Origin: Lytechinus variegatus
Taxonomy: Eukaryota; Echinodermata; Echinoidea; Temnopleuroida; Toxopneustidae
Length of the DNA: 64,000 bases
NCBI RefSeq assembly: GCF_018143015.1
Contig: NC_054742.1
Coordinates: forward strand, 13,127,632 to 13,191,631
Direction: 5' to 3'
Every line of letters starts with the position of its first letter. Positions within the stretch are counted from its first letter, which is position 1. Position numbers and translations under genes: made by a program. The notes beneath the pieces were generated by a model. That model was not told the DNA's origin, searched no databases, and was given only the letters and a program-made list of their open reading frames with translations. This document shows positions 37,887 to 48,377 of this stretch, in pieces.

Positions 37887-38229
37887 GAGTTGAGTGGTTA
37901 CACTTCGTAATTCCGAAGGTTCTTTATTCCGAAGGTTCGTAATTCCGAAATTGCCTATACCTCGATGTTCGTTAATCCGAAAACGTAAAAGGGTTCGTTA
38001 ATCCAAAAATTTGTGGCGTTATTCAGAAGGTTCGATAATCTGAAAACGAAATAAGGTTCGTTAATCCGAAAACGAAATAAGGTTCGTTAATCCGAAAACG
38101 AAATAAGGTTCGTTAATAATTTCGTTTTCGGACTAACGAACCTTCGGACTTACGAACCTTCGGAATCATACTAGTCAGGGGCCTAAGGCCTTAAATTTGA
38201 AGTTTTGGGGACAGAGTTTACAAAAGCAC

Positions 38230-39060
38230 CAAACTTTCCCTATGTCACTATTAGGTCAATAGCTTCATTTTTTCCCACAGAACATGGTGTTGAAAATTGT
38301 TTCTTCATGCAAAAATATGCTAATTTATGCAAATTAGCAGTATTTTATGCATGAAGCCATATGCCATTAGGAATCAATTAATATTAAAAAAAAGATACCA
38401 AACTTTAGGAAAGTCTCTATCAGGTCAATAGCTTTAATTTTTCCCACAGGACATGGTGTTGAAAATTGCATCTTCATGCAAAAATATGCTAATTTATGTA
38501 AATTAGCAGTAATTTATGCATGAAGCCATATGCCAATGGGAATTAATAAAAGTTAATAAAAAGATGCCAAACTTTAGGAAAGTCTTTTTCAGGTCAATAG
38601 CTTAAATATTTCCCACAGAACCTGGTGCTGCAAATTGCAACTTTATGCAAAAATATGCTAATTTATGTAAATTAGCAGTAAGTTATGCATGAAGCCATGC
38701 CAATAGGAATTGATTAATAAAAGTAAATAAAGAGATACCAAACCAAAGAAAGTCTCTTTTAGGTCAATAGCTTTAAATTTCCTTATCAAACATGATATTG
38801 AAATCGTGTTTTTATGCAAAAATATGTTAATTTATGTAAATTAGCAGTTGATTTATGCATGAATAGTAAAAATTAGTAAAAAAGGAATAAAAAGAAACCA
38901 AACTTAAAGAAAATCTCTATCAGATCCATAGATTTAATTTCCCTATTAAACGTGCTACTGAAAATCACGTCTTCATGCAAAATATGCTAATTTATGTAAA
39001 TTAGCAATTATTTTATATGTGTAAATAAGTCCCATTCCAGTGGGTTTAATAGTGGAAAAG
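38230..39060. repeat. Tandem repeat, about 180-base units
   Basis: Four to five units, each with ATGCAAAAATATGCTAATTT, AAATTAGCAGTA, TTATGCATGAAGCC, CCAAACTTTAGGAAAGTCTC and AGGTCAATAGCTT in that order. Later units are more diverged. It is non-coding. Confidence 0.8.
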
Positions 39061-39239
39061 GGGCCAAACTGTTGAAGTACCTCTATCACTCAGTTTAAAT
39101 CTTCAATTGTATGCTATTGAAAATTCCGTTTCCATGCAAAAGTGTGTTATATTATGGAAATTAAAATAATTTATGTATGAAGCTGTATTCCATTGACTAA
39201 TATATATTACATAAAGCATAAAGCCGTATGCCAACCAGA

Positions 39240-40240
39240 ACAGTGGCAATAATCGAGCCAGAGCGGCCAGAATCGAGTCGAATTTAGCCCGAATCCTCTG
39301 ATTTTCGCCAAATGACGACCTGAATAACGACCCGAATCGAACGATTATGCCCGAATTTGTTTTTCTTTTCGAAATTTCTTTCGAAATGGGCTATAATTCA
39401 CCGATTCGGCAGCTTTTTGGATGCCATTTTTCTAATTTCTAGCCAATTCATCTCATTCGTCTGTATTCTTCTTTGTATTCGAGTAATGATTCGTATGATA
39501 TGGGGGGGGGGGGGGGCAAGAGTCGGACCTTTAATTACTCTACGACTGATACGAATCGAGTCTTCCCAAAATACCCCAAAATGCCTCCAAAAATCGAACC
39601 GAATTCCATCGGAATACATCCCGAATGTGGCCCAAATGGAATTTGTTGTGGTCACATTCGGGAATAGTCTGGAGGGTATTCGGCTGGTTTTGACCATTTC
39701 AAAATGAGCTGAACTTTTTCAGCGAATGTTCCCGAATTTTCTTGCATTTACGAAGGCAAAACAGAATATTCCTGAAACCACCAGAATACGTGTATATGGA
39801 TGGATTCGCAGCTAATTCGGTTCCGTTCTAACCCTAGCTTTAAGCAAAGGGTTACACCAAAACCAAATTCTCCTGAACAAAGTCGGATCAATTCTGCCCA
39901 AAATTGCCTGGATTCTGTACTTATTCATCTCGGATTCGGGGAGCTCCCAGAATCGCTTCGGAAGGATCCGGGACTATTCTGTTCTCCCTCCCCAACGGAA
40001 ACATTCATGGAGAGATTCTGTTTGTCTTGAAAATTTTAAAACCAGCCGAATATCCTCCAAAATACTCCAGAATGAGGCCAAGACACATTTTTTCGAGCCA
40101 CATTTGGGATGTATTTGGATGGAATTCGGTTGAATTAATTTTGGGAAGGCATTTGGACAATTATTTTGGGAAGTCGATAGCTCTGATTCGGGACCTATTC
40201 CAGACAGATTCGACTCTGATTCGGCCTAAAATTGATTAGG
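39240..40240. other. CCGAAT-rich segment with overlapping frames
   Basis: The motif CCGAAT/ATTCGG recurs dozens of times without a strict period. That depletes stop codons and creates frames of 76-116 codons on both strands (for example 39357-39707 plus and 39398-39697 minus). Frames on both strands and the lack of family motifs argue against a gene. Probably degenerate repeat cargo. Confidence 0.5.
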
Positions 40241-40622
40241 AGAATTTGGTCTTGGTGTTACCTTAGTTTTAGAGATAGAGATCAATTCATAAGCCAGTAA
40301 AGAAAAATCACTGAAATTATTCAAGTCACCTTCAATCAAGGGACGACAGAAAAAGAAGGAGGATCAGGTCTCTTTGCTCAAATCTTATGTGTGCCTGTTC
40401 TAAAAAAAATGTACATAGTAGTCAGAGGGGCAGACATGCACAGTTTTTTCTGCCATGAGAACCATCCATATACCCTCCTCTTTCTGACAGGGGAAAACTC
40501 TACTTGGGAAAGAAATCTGACCTCTTGAATTGCTTTGAAAAGAAAGATGAAATACTGTTGATCTTTTCCATATGATTTCGGTTTTTTTTAATTGTGAAAG
40601 GGGTATATGCACAGGATTTATA

Positions 40623-41256
40623 ATTTGCATAAATTTGCATTTTAAACATGATGCTCTCGTCTGGTCGCATGGAAAGTCACCATAATGAATGAATTGTGTA
40701 ACAGTGTCTCATATGCATAGTGTTGTGCTTGTCCCTCGGTTTAAAACCTCAAAATAGGATAGTTGATGAGTTTTACACATATTTGCATAAATTTGCATTA
40801 ACATTGAAAATTGATTCTTATTCAGGAGCTGAAAAAAAAATAGGCTTCTATAGAAAAGTTTAGGTCTGTACTATACATATACATTAATTCACGGTAAATA
40901 GTGTGATGTTGCATAATTTTGCATAAATTAGCCCTATGAAAAAGGATTCCAGTCATTGATATCGAGGCATCCTATCAAGAATTAATGCTTTTGGTACCAG
41001 TGACACATGTGGAAAAAATTGTGATTTTGACAATTCTGTATGTCGATATATGGTAATACATGTGTTTTTACATATGATTTGCATATAATTTGCATAAATT
41101 AACCTTAAAAATTGATTCATACTCACCAATTTTATAAAAATCGACCTGCAGTTAAATGCTTAGCAAAAGAAAACCCAAATACACACAAATTGGGCATTTG
41201 AAAATTATTTTTAGTGAGATATGGTGAATTATGAGTTTTTTGCATGAAATTTGCAT
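40623..41256. repeat. Array of ATTTGCAT octamer motifs
   Basis: The exact octamer ATTTGCAT occurs at 40623, 40633, 40781, 40791, 41077, 41088 and 41249. Three of these pairs are spaced 10-11 bases apart. The octamer is the classic POU/Oct recognition sequence. It is embedded in repeat units of about 150 bases in the right part of the inner element. Any binding is inference. Confidence 0.6.
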
Positions 41257-41437
41257 GAATTAGCATTTTAAAATAGGGTGCCCTTCACCGATTTCAAGGC
41301 ACCCTATCTAGAATTAATGATTTTGATACCAGGGACCCACATGCAAAAAATGGCGCTTTTGTAAATCCTGTCCCCAAAATTTTGCTAAGGCCCCTGACTA
41401 TACGAAGCTTCGGAATTACGAATGTATGGAGTTGAGT

Positions 41438-42377
41438 CAGTACTCTCCCCTTGAGGCGTGAAGAGAGGGGCTGTGGCTACAAATCCCACCCCGGCCCCCC
41501 CCCCCCAAAAAAAAAGGAGGAGAGAGACAGAAAAGTATATTCAAACAGGTTATTATAATAGATTTTGCTGTGGCCAGCCCCGGTAAAATCTTCGACTATT
41601 ACACCCTATTACACCACTGCCTATTGTGGTCGGTATGGAACTTTAATAATTTCATGGAAAAAGTTGTAGGCCTATAAAATATCGAAAACAGAGAATCAGC
41701 GGGGGGGGGGGGGATTTCGTCCACGAGTCATGCCTCATACCCTCACCGTAGAAATGAATGAAAATGAGGCCCTCTGCAATTTCGGGTGCTTGATGTTTGG
41801 AATTTCGTGGGCACTGCAGATCCCGGGTTTCAAGGGGGGGGGGGGGCACATGGCGACGAAAGTTAGAGAAGCAAAAAAAAAAGAATAAATAAAAATAAGG
41901 TTTTCACCCAAAATTTAAAGTCACTCCTTCGCCGCTAGGAAAATTTACAATTTGACATTGAAATTCTGATCATCTCAAGGGGGGGGGGGGGCACTGGGCC
42001 TTCGTGGAGAAATGATGGTGCCTGAGCAGTAGCATATACGCAAGATTTTTTAACGAAAATTTACAATCACCCCAAAAAGGGAGAAAAAAGGGGGTTTTCA
42101 TCATAGAGATTAATTTAGTAATCTTAATGTTTTTCACCCAAAGAATGAGAAAAATGGGTCTTTTCGTAACAAAAAATAAGTTGACAAGCAAAAAAGTGGT
42201 TTCTAAAAAAAAAGAAATGGGAGGGGGAGGGAGGGATTGAACCAAAGGTTTGAACTCCTGTACCCCCCTCCCCCGCCCCCGGCTGCGAGTGCGCCTGTGC
42301 ACTTGCATGCCTGAGTGATTGAAGAGGAGAACGGGTCGTGCTTGAAATGCTGATGCAAAAAGGGGATCTTTTCTAAA
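41438..42377. other. Intergenic DNA with G-run-bordered repeats
   Basis: Several runs of 11-13 G (41701-41713, about 41836-41847, about 41980-41990) alternate with fragments containing TTTTCACCCAAA and AAAATGGG. These look like short pieces of GGGGGCAC-bordered repeats. No exon was seen. Confidence 0.4.
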
Positions 42378-42608
42378 GGGTCACACAGGGGCGGCGGAAC
42401 CAGGGGGGAGGAGCAAGTGCCCCATGAAAAATTCCTCATGAGGAAAAAATGCCCTTTTTTAAAAATGGAAAATGCCATTTTTTCAAAATGAAATGTGCCG
42501 TTTCCCGAAATGATATACCCTTTTTGGAATACATTTTAGGCTAGAAATACGCAATTTTTTTGGCTTCGCGCTCGCAAGGTATGCAAGGAATTGTCATTGA
42601 TATGTCCA

Positions 42609-43599
42609 CACTGGCGTTCCGTGGGTCACGGCAGCGTGGGGGCACCAGCAAATTTTTTGAATCACTGAGTGAGCGCGCGAAGCGCGAGCTGATTTTTTTA
42701 TATTCACACCTAAAAAGGGACATTATAATCAAATTAATGTAATCATGATAGGTACCTGTCTTGCTAAACAATGCGAGCGCGAAGCGCGAGCTGAAATTTT
42801 CGTATATTTTGACCACAAACAGCGAGATTTTAAGGAATATATTTTAGGAATCCATTAAGAGTATGCATATCTCACCATAGTCATCTAATGCGAGTGCCAA
42901 GCGCTTGCTGATTTTATTAGAATTACATCTGAACACATGAAACACTCTTTGTAGTCATTGCAATCATGATTATCATACGCATCTCACCAATCAAATATTG
43001 CGAGCGCGAAGCGCGAGCTGAAAATTTAGATAATTCAGACCTGAAGTGGGGCATTCTAAGGTTTCTTTGTAGGAATTAACTAGGACCATATAGGTATTTC
43101 ATTAACCAAATGATGCGAGCGCGAAGCGCGAGCTGAAAATTTTTCATATTCAGACCAGAAGAAGGGACATTTTAAGGACTGATTTTAGGAATTCACGAAG
43201 AGCAGACATATCTCACCAATCCACTAATGCGAACGTAATCATGGACAGGAAAGGTTTATATACGGAGACCTTAACATGGGGCAATCACTTTTTGAGTCAT
43301 GTAAAAGAAGCATATGTCAATATATGATAACTCAAGTGCTAGAAAATATATTTGGTTTATATTGACTCGAAAACGTGATGTTTTAGTACAACAGGATTAT
43401 ATATCTTGTTAAACAGACAATGCGAGCACCAGGAACAATGAATACGTAGGCCCTGGGCAAATTATGTTTCATAAAGTTATGATAAAAATGTTTCTTATGT
43501 AATGTAACATAAATAATTATAATATGACATTATAATGAATTATATTTTCTTCTTTCCCACTACGTTTCTGTTCCTTTCTCCCTCATTTCTCCTTTCCCC

Positions 43600-43631
<32 letters not shown>

Positions 43632-43700
43632 GGGGGGGGATGGTCAGCCGATGGGGGGGGGGGCATGTGCCCCCATGCCCCCACGGTAGTTACGCCACTG
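42609..43700. mobile_element. hAT-like element with GCG minisatellite, copy 2 (nested)
   Basis: Starts CACTGGCGTTCCGTGGGTC and ends CACGGTAGTTACGCCACTG, with a perfect 8-base duplication TATGTCCA (42601-42608 and 43701-43708). The interior tandem unit of about 102-116 bases carries GCGAGCGCGAAGCGCGAGC boxes near 42671, 42772, 43001 and 43113, clearer than in copy 1. Near the right end lie a T run of over 30, G runs and GCATGTGCCCCCATG. It is non-coding. Confidence 0.88.
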
Positions 43701-44151
43701 TATGTCCATAGGCAAATACCCCTCCGATATTGTTATTTTTTTTTACCCCATGATGGTTTTATTAGAGATTACATTCAAAATGTTTTGACATTCCATCTTA
43801 ATCCCTCCCCCCAAACCCCAACATTGATGAATTGGAAGAAACGGGGGTTTCTCTTCAATGTTATAATAAGGACAAAACTATTTCGTTTGCAAATGGTGAA
43901 CTGGCTCTTTATTTGCATTTTATGATCCAATGATATTGTTTTATTTCTTAAGCGGTATTTTAGGAAGATTTTTCACCAACAAAACAATTATCTCTTGTGA
44001 TTTTTTTTTTCATTTCTTACGTAAAAAGTGGGGGGGGGGATGTTTGTACAGGCCATCCCCCCTCCTCGAAAAGTGGGGGGATATATCCCCCCAACCCCCG
44101 GAATTTACGCCATTGGTTTTGCCCCCCCCCCTTAGGTTCCCTAAAGGTCCT

Positions 44152-44982
44152 GGGGTGGTATTCTGAGATCCATTTTATCTCAGATAAAATAAAATATTTT
44201 ATCTCTGTTAAAATCAGTAAGATAAAATACCCTTAAAATCTCTCCGAATTGGTATTCTGAGAACCATTTTATCTTCATTTTATCTCAGTAAGACACACCT
44301 ATTTTTTAATCAATATCCAATTAGAAACACGCTTTTATAGCTCTCTCATATCACTCAACCAATTAAAATCCATTCCGCCAGGAGGTGTGGCAAAGGGGTG
44401 AGATTGCGTCAATTTATTGACTTCAAATACCCTTGCACTATACGCTTACGCGTCTTTACCGAGATTTCATTTTAACAAAAAGGACAATAATCTCATCTTT
44501 TTTCGAAGTCTTTATCGCATCTTTTCAAGCATCATTTCAAAGACAATATTAGTCAAGAAAAGTTTTATGAAATACTCTCTGATTGTACAGGAACAACGTT
44601 AAGGTGTTATTCTCAATAAAAATATAATTTTTCTTCATTTTTATGTCACCATTTGGTGTTAATTCACCTAGAAATATTGGTGAAATAAACGTCGCAGAGA
44701 TAAAATAGCCTCTACCCTCTTTTAAGTTTATTTTATTTTTTCTTCAAAGTAACATGGGCGCAAGCACATCATCTGCGTTGCAACGGCCAGATACGCGATG
44801 GGTAGGTGAACGCAGGCATTGTTCTGTTGCGTATCATCTGTAGATACGCAAGATAAAATTTATAAGCAAGATAATATCTAAAATTTTATCTGAGAGATAA
44901 AATCTCATCTCAGAATACCAATTTCATTTTAAGAGATAAAATAAAATATTTTAAAGATAAAATGACCTCAGAATACCACCCC
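44152..44982. mobile_element. TIR element with GGGGTGGTATTCTGAG ends, copy 1
   Basis: GGGGTGGTATTCTGAGATCC followed by ATTTTATCTC is mirrored at the right, ending CTCAGAATACCACCCC. A second inner GGTATTCTGAGAACCATTTT and repeated GATAAAAT/ATTTTATC phrases make long imperfect arms. It is non-coding and nested in the element at 42386-45741. A related element lies at 56907-58152. Confidence 0.75.
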
Positions 44983-45772
44983 TGTTCATATACAAAAATG
45001 CTTAGAATGTCCAGTTTTCAGGTTGGAATATCACACATTTTGAGCTCGTGTTTTGCGCTCGCACCAATTTTTGTTGATTATGGAAGTCATTCTCTTTCTG
45101 TTTAATTAAGATGCATATAATGTCCAGTTATTTGGTTAGAATATCACAGATTTTCAGCTCGCATTATTCGATTTGTGAGATAATAATTATGTAGCCGCCA
45201 TTCGTGGGTCACCAAATGCGGTCTTTAAAAGGTTTCTTTTCTGGTCAGTATGTTACAAATAATTCAACTCGAGCTTCGCGCTCGCGTTAATTCTTTATAG
45301 ATTCACATCCCTTTTCCATGATTACAAAAGCTGCTCGGAATGTTTACTTTTCATGTCTAATTACATAAAATTTCCAGTTGAAGTTTGAACTCGTGATTCG
45401 TGCTCGCAACATCTCGCAAGATTCAGAAAATGCCATTTTAACAGTAATATTATTATAGGTTCATAAAATGACCAAAAAGCGAGTTTTACAACTTCAGATT
45501 TGTTTTTCTTGTTCAAACCGCTGGCTCACGAAAGATAAAACCTAAATATATATCTTATCAATCAGAAATCGCTTAAAAAAAACCTTTCTCAACTTAATTG
45601 CTACAAAACACACAACTTTTTCACACAGATGATAATATCATGGTGAAAATATCCGTTTGCACCAAAATTCCCTTTTTGGCATATAAGTGCCCTTTTGGGG
45701 CTTCTCTCCCTCACAAACGGAAATACGTTCCACCGCCCTTTGGGTCACAATAATTATTATCCTGATACCCAG

Positions 45773-46615
45773 AGAGTCAAAGCCATTGAACCAAGCGGCC
45801 GGAGCACAGTGCCCTGTGACCACTGGAACTTAGTTTTGGAGCCTGGCTTGCCATCCAATATCATGGTAACGACACTCAACAGACAATACTTTGGACAGCA
45901 AAGTTACCGCAAGTATTCAGAAGGCATGGCCACTGATGGAGAGATCAGTGGCCCTATGGGGCACCCCCGAAGTTTTCCTTGGGGTGCTGCGATTTTCCAT
46001 AGGCAGCACTCCCTGGAAATCTGGTAGGTATGATAAATGACAGAAATGTAATGAAAATGAAAGACGTTTTGTAAGAACCAACACCCCCCTTCAGAAGTTT
46101 CCTACACATTGCTAGAAATAGTGTTTAGATGTTGTTTGAAGGTTTGCATGGTGGCATGTACAATTGCTGATGTGGTTTACGGTACACCATGTGGAGTGTT
46201 ATAGAAACAGTGGATAATAGAGAAGAAATGGATAGGCGAGAAGGTGGATATATGAGAGTAGAGTAGGCCTATTCTTTCGTGAAAGTAGTCCTGAAAAGGA
46301 CTGTGAACCAGACGGAATGTTGAGGTGAGTTGATTATGTCACATCCCCACTATCCTTTTTCTTATGTTATTAAAAGGTATCAAAATTGTTTTTTTCTTTC
46401 ATGCAAGTGTGAATGATAATTATGTCTCCTTTACAAGTTGCAGCGAAGAAGTTGGTTGGTTTACGTTAACGCCAGAGCGTGAACCGAAACTCGACAGTAC
46501 ACATTTTGGCGATTTTATTGATGGCCGAACTGTCAGAGCTATTTCATTGCGCAAGAATATTCCACCACGGATTCGACTAGTCTGCGTATTTACGTGGGGC
46601 TTATTTACATTTTAG
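45773..46615 (+). CDS. Two putative exons of an unrecognised protein
   Basis: Exon A (45773-46023, after CCCAG) and exon B (46444-46615, after TTGCAG, ending in TAG) are open and in phase across a GTAGGT donor; the junction codon becomes Cys. The joined frame is 140 residues, open at its 5' end. Its composition is unlike repeat translation: DHWNLVLEPGLPSNI, YRKYSEGMATDGEI, HPRSFPWGAAIFHR, THFGDFIDGRTVRAIS. GC content is raised relative to the surroundings. I do not recognise the family. Exon A begins only about 24 bases after the target duplication of the 42386-45741 transposon, so any upstream exon would lie beyond 42.4 kb, or the gene may be a broken relic. It could still be an unknown repeat. 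Confidence 0.4.
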
Positions 46616-48368
46616 TAAAGTTATCCCTTTTTATTCTTCCAGCAATGTAAATCTATAAAATCTAGAATGTAAATATTTATTTTTATTATCAATAGAAGTC
46701 GTATAAATATTTTAGGGTAATTTCATTCTGTTCGAAAATGAATCATTTAGGAAAAATATAAATTTGTCTGGAAATAAGTTAGCATATCAACAAATTATGG
46801 GCGTGGCTCCTCATGTTGTTGTCCTCAAAATAGATAATTACAGCATGATCCAAATTGGGACGACTGCCTCTTGGATGTGTATACATATAAAGAGAGGAGA
46901 GCAGAGAAGATTTGAGTCTATGCGGAAATCCCATCATATTGCCTGTGCGTTGTGTCTCAGGGCCTGGGATACAGATCAGTGCCAGTGGTATACCGTACCG
47001 TAGTTGTTTTTGCCTCTTCCGTGATGTTTGCTTCCTCTTTTGGATAAATCGGAAAAAAAGGAGATCCGACACGTTCATGCTTTCAGAACTTCAGGATAAG
47101 TACAAGTAAATCCTGGCCTTGGGTTGGCTTGTCCAAATAAAGTCACAGATCTACAGCAGTACATAGCAGAGGGTAAGTTTCAGAAAATGAATCAATGTCA
47201 AAATTAGGGTGCATATACATATTATGTGTTCAATTCAAAGTCGATTTTCTAATTTGAAATTGAATTAAACAGCAACATGAATCATGATTGAAAACTCAGT
47301 TTAGAAATCACCTACACAAACAAGATCAACGCCAACAATGCTTTATTCAGTGTTGAAAATATTAAGCCGTCCATATTTTAATTGCCCGATTTCGTTTATA
47401 GTGCAGCTTTGACCCATCACAAAAAGGTCGGTTCTAGCTCAGTAGCTGGCACCTGTTTGTGTAGGCTTCCACTGCGAGAGCAAATTTAAAGACCTTTCGA
47501 AACTCAATTGTGATGTCGCATTCGCATCTTTTTCGATGTTTAATTTTCCTCTGAATCTTGATTTGAAAGATGTTTACCTTTACAACAGGACATGGAACAC
47601 CCTTCGTTTCTAATATATCCATGGAACACCCTTCGTTTCTAATATATCCATGTTTTGTAACCATGTTTTCAATAATGATCCAAGTTGGCGTTTGAATTTG
47701 GAAACCGACTTTGAACACAACCTTAGACTAAAAAAGTAAATTGAAAATAAACAATTTATAGCTTACTATACAGTGCACAGGATGCTGATGCACTCACACT
47801 AGCAGTAGAGGTGCCGGTCCAAAATTGGGATTGTCCCAGAAATCAAGGATATCCCCATAAACAAAGACAATTAAGTCATGTCTTGATAAATTGAGATTGT
47901 CCTTGTTTATAGGGACAGCTTTTCTTCACTTACCTCTTCGGGACATGATGGCAATTACGGGATTGAGAGTGCTAAAAATAGATTCAGTGACCAGATCAAT
48001 TCCCCCAGTCCACCGTCTATTTTACATGACTTGCAGTCTTCCAATAATCTTGTGATGAAACCTTTGCTTTCATAATGAGGAAAAATGCTTCAAAATACTT
48101 AAAATATCATTCCCAGACAATAATAAACAATTTGGGTGTCATGTGAGTTAATGAATTGGATGTGTCCTGTTAGGGATTTGTGCCCCAATTGGCTCTCCAT
48201 AGTTAAATCACAACTTTAAACTAGGGTTTAATTTAAACCAGAGTTTAGAATACAGGCCTTAGGCCTTTGGTCTAATTAGACACTTACTGTATCTGTATGT
48301 GAACTCTGTCACAATGTCAAAGAAATGGAGTCGATAAAGTCAACATATTTTATGCCTTTAATTTGCAG
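46616..48368. other. Region upstream of the RhoBTB coding start
   Basis: The first coding exon of the RhoBTB gene is preceded by an AG acceptor (TTTGCAG, to 48368), so at least one non-coding 5' exon should lie upstream. A candidate promoter area is around 46870-47110 (CATATAAAG near 46885; a GTAAAT donor-like site near 47106), but this is speculative. A 29-base tandem duplication, CATGGAACACCC through ATATATC, lies at 47591-47648. Confidence 0.35.
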
Positions 48369-48377
48369 TAATTGAGA

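Larger units (their letters stand above)
38172..41400. mobile_element. Inner TIR element (CAGGGGCCT ends) inside foldback 2
   Basis: TAGTCAGGGGCCTAAGGCC at the left pairs with GCTAAGGCCCCTGACTA at the right. Adjacent TTTTGGGGACAG and CTGTCCCCAAAA extend the match. The CAGGGGCC-type ends recall hAT elements, but an 8-base duplication was not found. It contains tandem repeats on both sides (38230-39060 and 40600-41300) and a CCGAAT-rich middle (39240-40240). Confidence 0.65.
37896..41428. mobile_element. Foldback element 2 with GTAATTCCGAAGG ends
   Basis: It starts GGTTACACTTCGTAATTCCG and ends CTTCGGAATTACGAATGTATG, exactly the two ends of foldback element 1 in reverse order. It is flanked by a perfect 9-base direct repeat GAGTTGAGT (37887-37895 and 41429-41437). 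The left terminal array runs to about 38170; the right array is reduced to roughly one unit. The cargo (38172-41400) is another inverted-repeat element unrelated to the cargo of element 1. A 9-base target would fit Mutator/Foldback-type insertion. No transposase is visible. Confidence 0.82.
42386..45741. mobile_element. Outer hAT-like element of a triple nest
   Basis: The left end CAGGGGCGGCGGAACCAGG and the right end ACGTTCCACCGCCCTTT (reversed) are similar. Both borders carry the perfect 8-base duplication GGGTCACA (42378-42385 and 45742-45749). The interior has GCG-box repeats in inverted orientation at its right side (45030-45560) and two complete later insertions (42609-43700 and 44152-44982). 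Its right-end sequence also appears at about 2160-2395, so the family has other copies. No transposase frame was recognised. Confidence 0.78.

Noticed and set aside
39357-40239. Overlapping frames of 99-116 codons on both strands.
   Set aside because: They arise from CCGAAT-rich repeat DNA poor in stops, occur on both strands and show no protein family features.
45638-45823. A minus-strand frame opposite the putative exon A.
   Set aside because: It crosses a transposon border and its target duplication. The plus-strand reading has matching splice sites and phase.
48372-48377. An earlier in-frame TTG start for the RhoBTB protein, giving an MRMQN start.
   Set aside because: TTG is not a usual animal start. 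The ATG at 48378 gives the Rac-like [10 protein letters not shown] with exact Rac residue numbering.
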